Below, one piece after another: positions 15,182 to 15,770 of a stretch of DNA of 15,770 nucleotides; positions within the stretch are counted from its first letter, which is position 1; each line of letters begins with the position of its first letter. Location: the NCBI GenBank assembly GCA_030950825.1, contig JAUZQT010000005.1, positions 1 through 15,770 of the forward strand, in the 5' to 3' direction. The position numbers and the translations under genes were made by a program. The DNA comes from Mariprofundaceae bacterium. GTDB taxonomy: Bacteria > Pseudomonadota > Zetaproteobacteria > Mariprofundales > Mariprofundaceae. The notes under the pieces were generated by a model. That model made no database searches and was not told the origin of the DNA. It saw only the letters and a program-made list of their open reading frames with translations.

Positions 15182-15770
15182 GCTTCTTCAACAGTTCTTT
15201 AACAGCCCTGTGATGCAAGATGCCTTACCTCCAGCATTGTTGATTGCTGTTGTTGCTTCAACCATTTCTGTCATGGTGCTGGCACACCGCTTGTCATTTT
15301 TAACCGTTGGTGTGTCCCATGCTTCCTTGGCAGGCTTGGGCTTGGCTATTGCTTTTTCATTGCCTTTGCTGCCGACAGCAACGGTTTTTTGTGTTGGTAT
15401 TGCACTTCTTTTGGCAGCACTTCCCAAGCAGCGAGGCATTACTGAAGATACGGGCACAGGGCTATTATTTGCTGGCAGTATGGCCTTAGGCATTGTGCTT
15501 ATTTCACAGGTCAGTCGCAATGAAGTGGATTTATTCGGGCTTTTATTTGGTAATATTCTTACTGTTTCCAGTGATGAATGGCGCTGGCTATTACTCATTG
15601 CTGGCGTGATTCTTGTGGCATTTATGGTGATGGCAAGAGCGTGGTGGAGCATTGCCTTTGATGCGACCACCGCTGCCGCAAGTGGCTTGCCCGTATCACT
15701 TTTGCGCCTATTATTATACGGCACAGTCGGTTTGTCTGTGGTGATGTGCGTTAAACTTGCAGGGATTGTA
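15174..15770 (+). CDS. znuB: zinc ABC transporter permease, N-terminal part (cut by window edge)
   Basis: Inner-membrane permease of the ABC-3 family, which forms the metal channel with ZnuC. The first 199 codons are visible, of a usual 260-290; the stop lies beyond the window. The start is MIELLQQFFNSPVMQDALPP followed by hydrophobic helices (for example LLIAVVASTISVMVLA). The family-typical pattern HRLSFLTVGVSHASLAGLGLA matches the F-x-G-x-A/S-x-S-H-A-x-L-x-G motif of ZnuB/MntB permeases. EVDLFGLLFGNIL is a second conserved stretch (compare LFGxxL). The ATG at 15174-15176 overlaps the znuC end by 8 nt. No truncation or frameshift is seen in the part present. Confidence 0.92.
   Translation, partial: MIELLQQFFNSPVMQDALPPALLIAVVASTISVMVLAHRLSFLTVGVSHASLAGLGLAIAFSLPLLPTATVFCVGIALLLAALPKQRGITEDTGTGLLFAGSMALGIVLISQVSRNEVDLFGLLFGNILTVSSDEWRWLLLIAGVILVAFMVMARAWWSIAFDATTAAASGLPVSLLRLLLYGTVGLSVVMCVKLAGIV

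Overview
The window looks like ordinary chromosome of a free-living Gram-negative bacterium, most likely a proteobacterium. The evidence is an FtsH-FolP-GlmM order of proteobacterial type, a Znu-type zinc transporter, an ElyC/YdcF-type envelope protein, periplasmic c-type cytochromes and a 2-oxoglutarate dehydrogenase E1. A cytochrome cluster together with cdaA-cdaR in the glmM operon would fit a chemolithotroph such as an iron- or sulfur-oxidiser (Zetaproteobacteria-like is my guess), but no marker gene here settles the taxonomy. No tRNA, rRNA, CRISPR array, phage gene or transposase is visible, and no gap without a gene exceeds about 215 bases.

Layout. Positions 1-1312 (minus) hold the N-terminal part of sucA, cut by the window edge. 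Positions 1430-2188 (minus) hold an ElyC/YdcF-like (DUF218) membrane protein. Divergent from it, 2303-4265 (plus) is a three-gene cytochrome c operon: a membrane-anchored monohaem protein, a small basic monohaem cytochrome and a triheme cytochrome. It ends at a strong hairpin terminator (4308-4339) that lies between convergent gene sets.

Positions 13300 down to 4366 (minus) look like one long co-directional set: an unrecognised 716-residue protein, tilS, ftsH, folP, cdaA (diadenylate cyclase), cdaR (YbbR) and glmM. The last three overlap by 8 and 1 nt. It joins tRNA modification, membrane proteolysis, folate synthesis, c-di-AMP signalling and the first committed step toward UDP-GlcNAc, so it reads as a cell-envelope and housekeeping operon. 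Positions 13512-15770 (plus) hold znuA-znuC-znuB, an ABC importer for zinc or a similar metal, with znuB cut by the right edge.

The most unusual points are: (i) a 97-nt nested inverted-repeat element at 13360-13456 between the unknown gene and znuA; (ii) the unknown 716-residue protein heading the operon; (iii) a tilS whose homologous N-terminus appears to extend upstream of the only ATG, with no usual start codon; (iv) a triheme cytochrome whose third domain has lost its methionine ligand; and (v) the c-di-AMP module cdaA-cdaR-glmM fused to a proteobacterial ftsH-folP operon. I see no clearly new defence or mobile system here.
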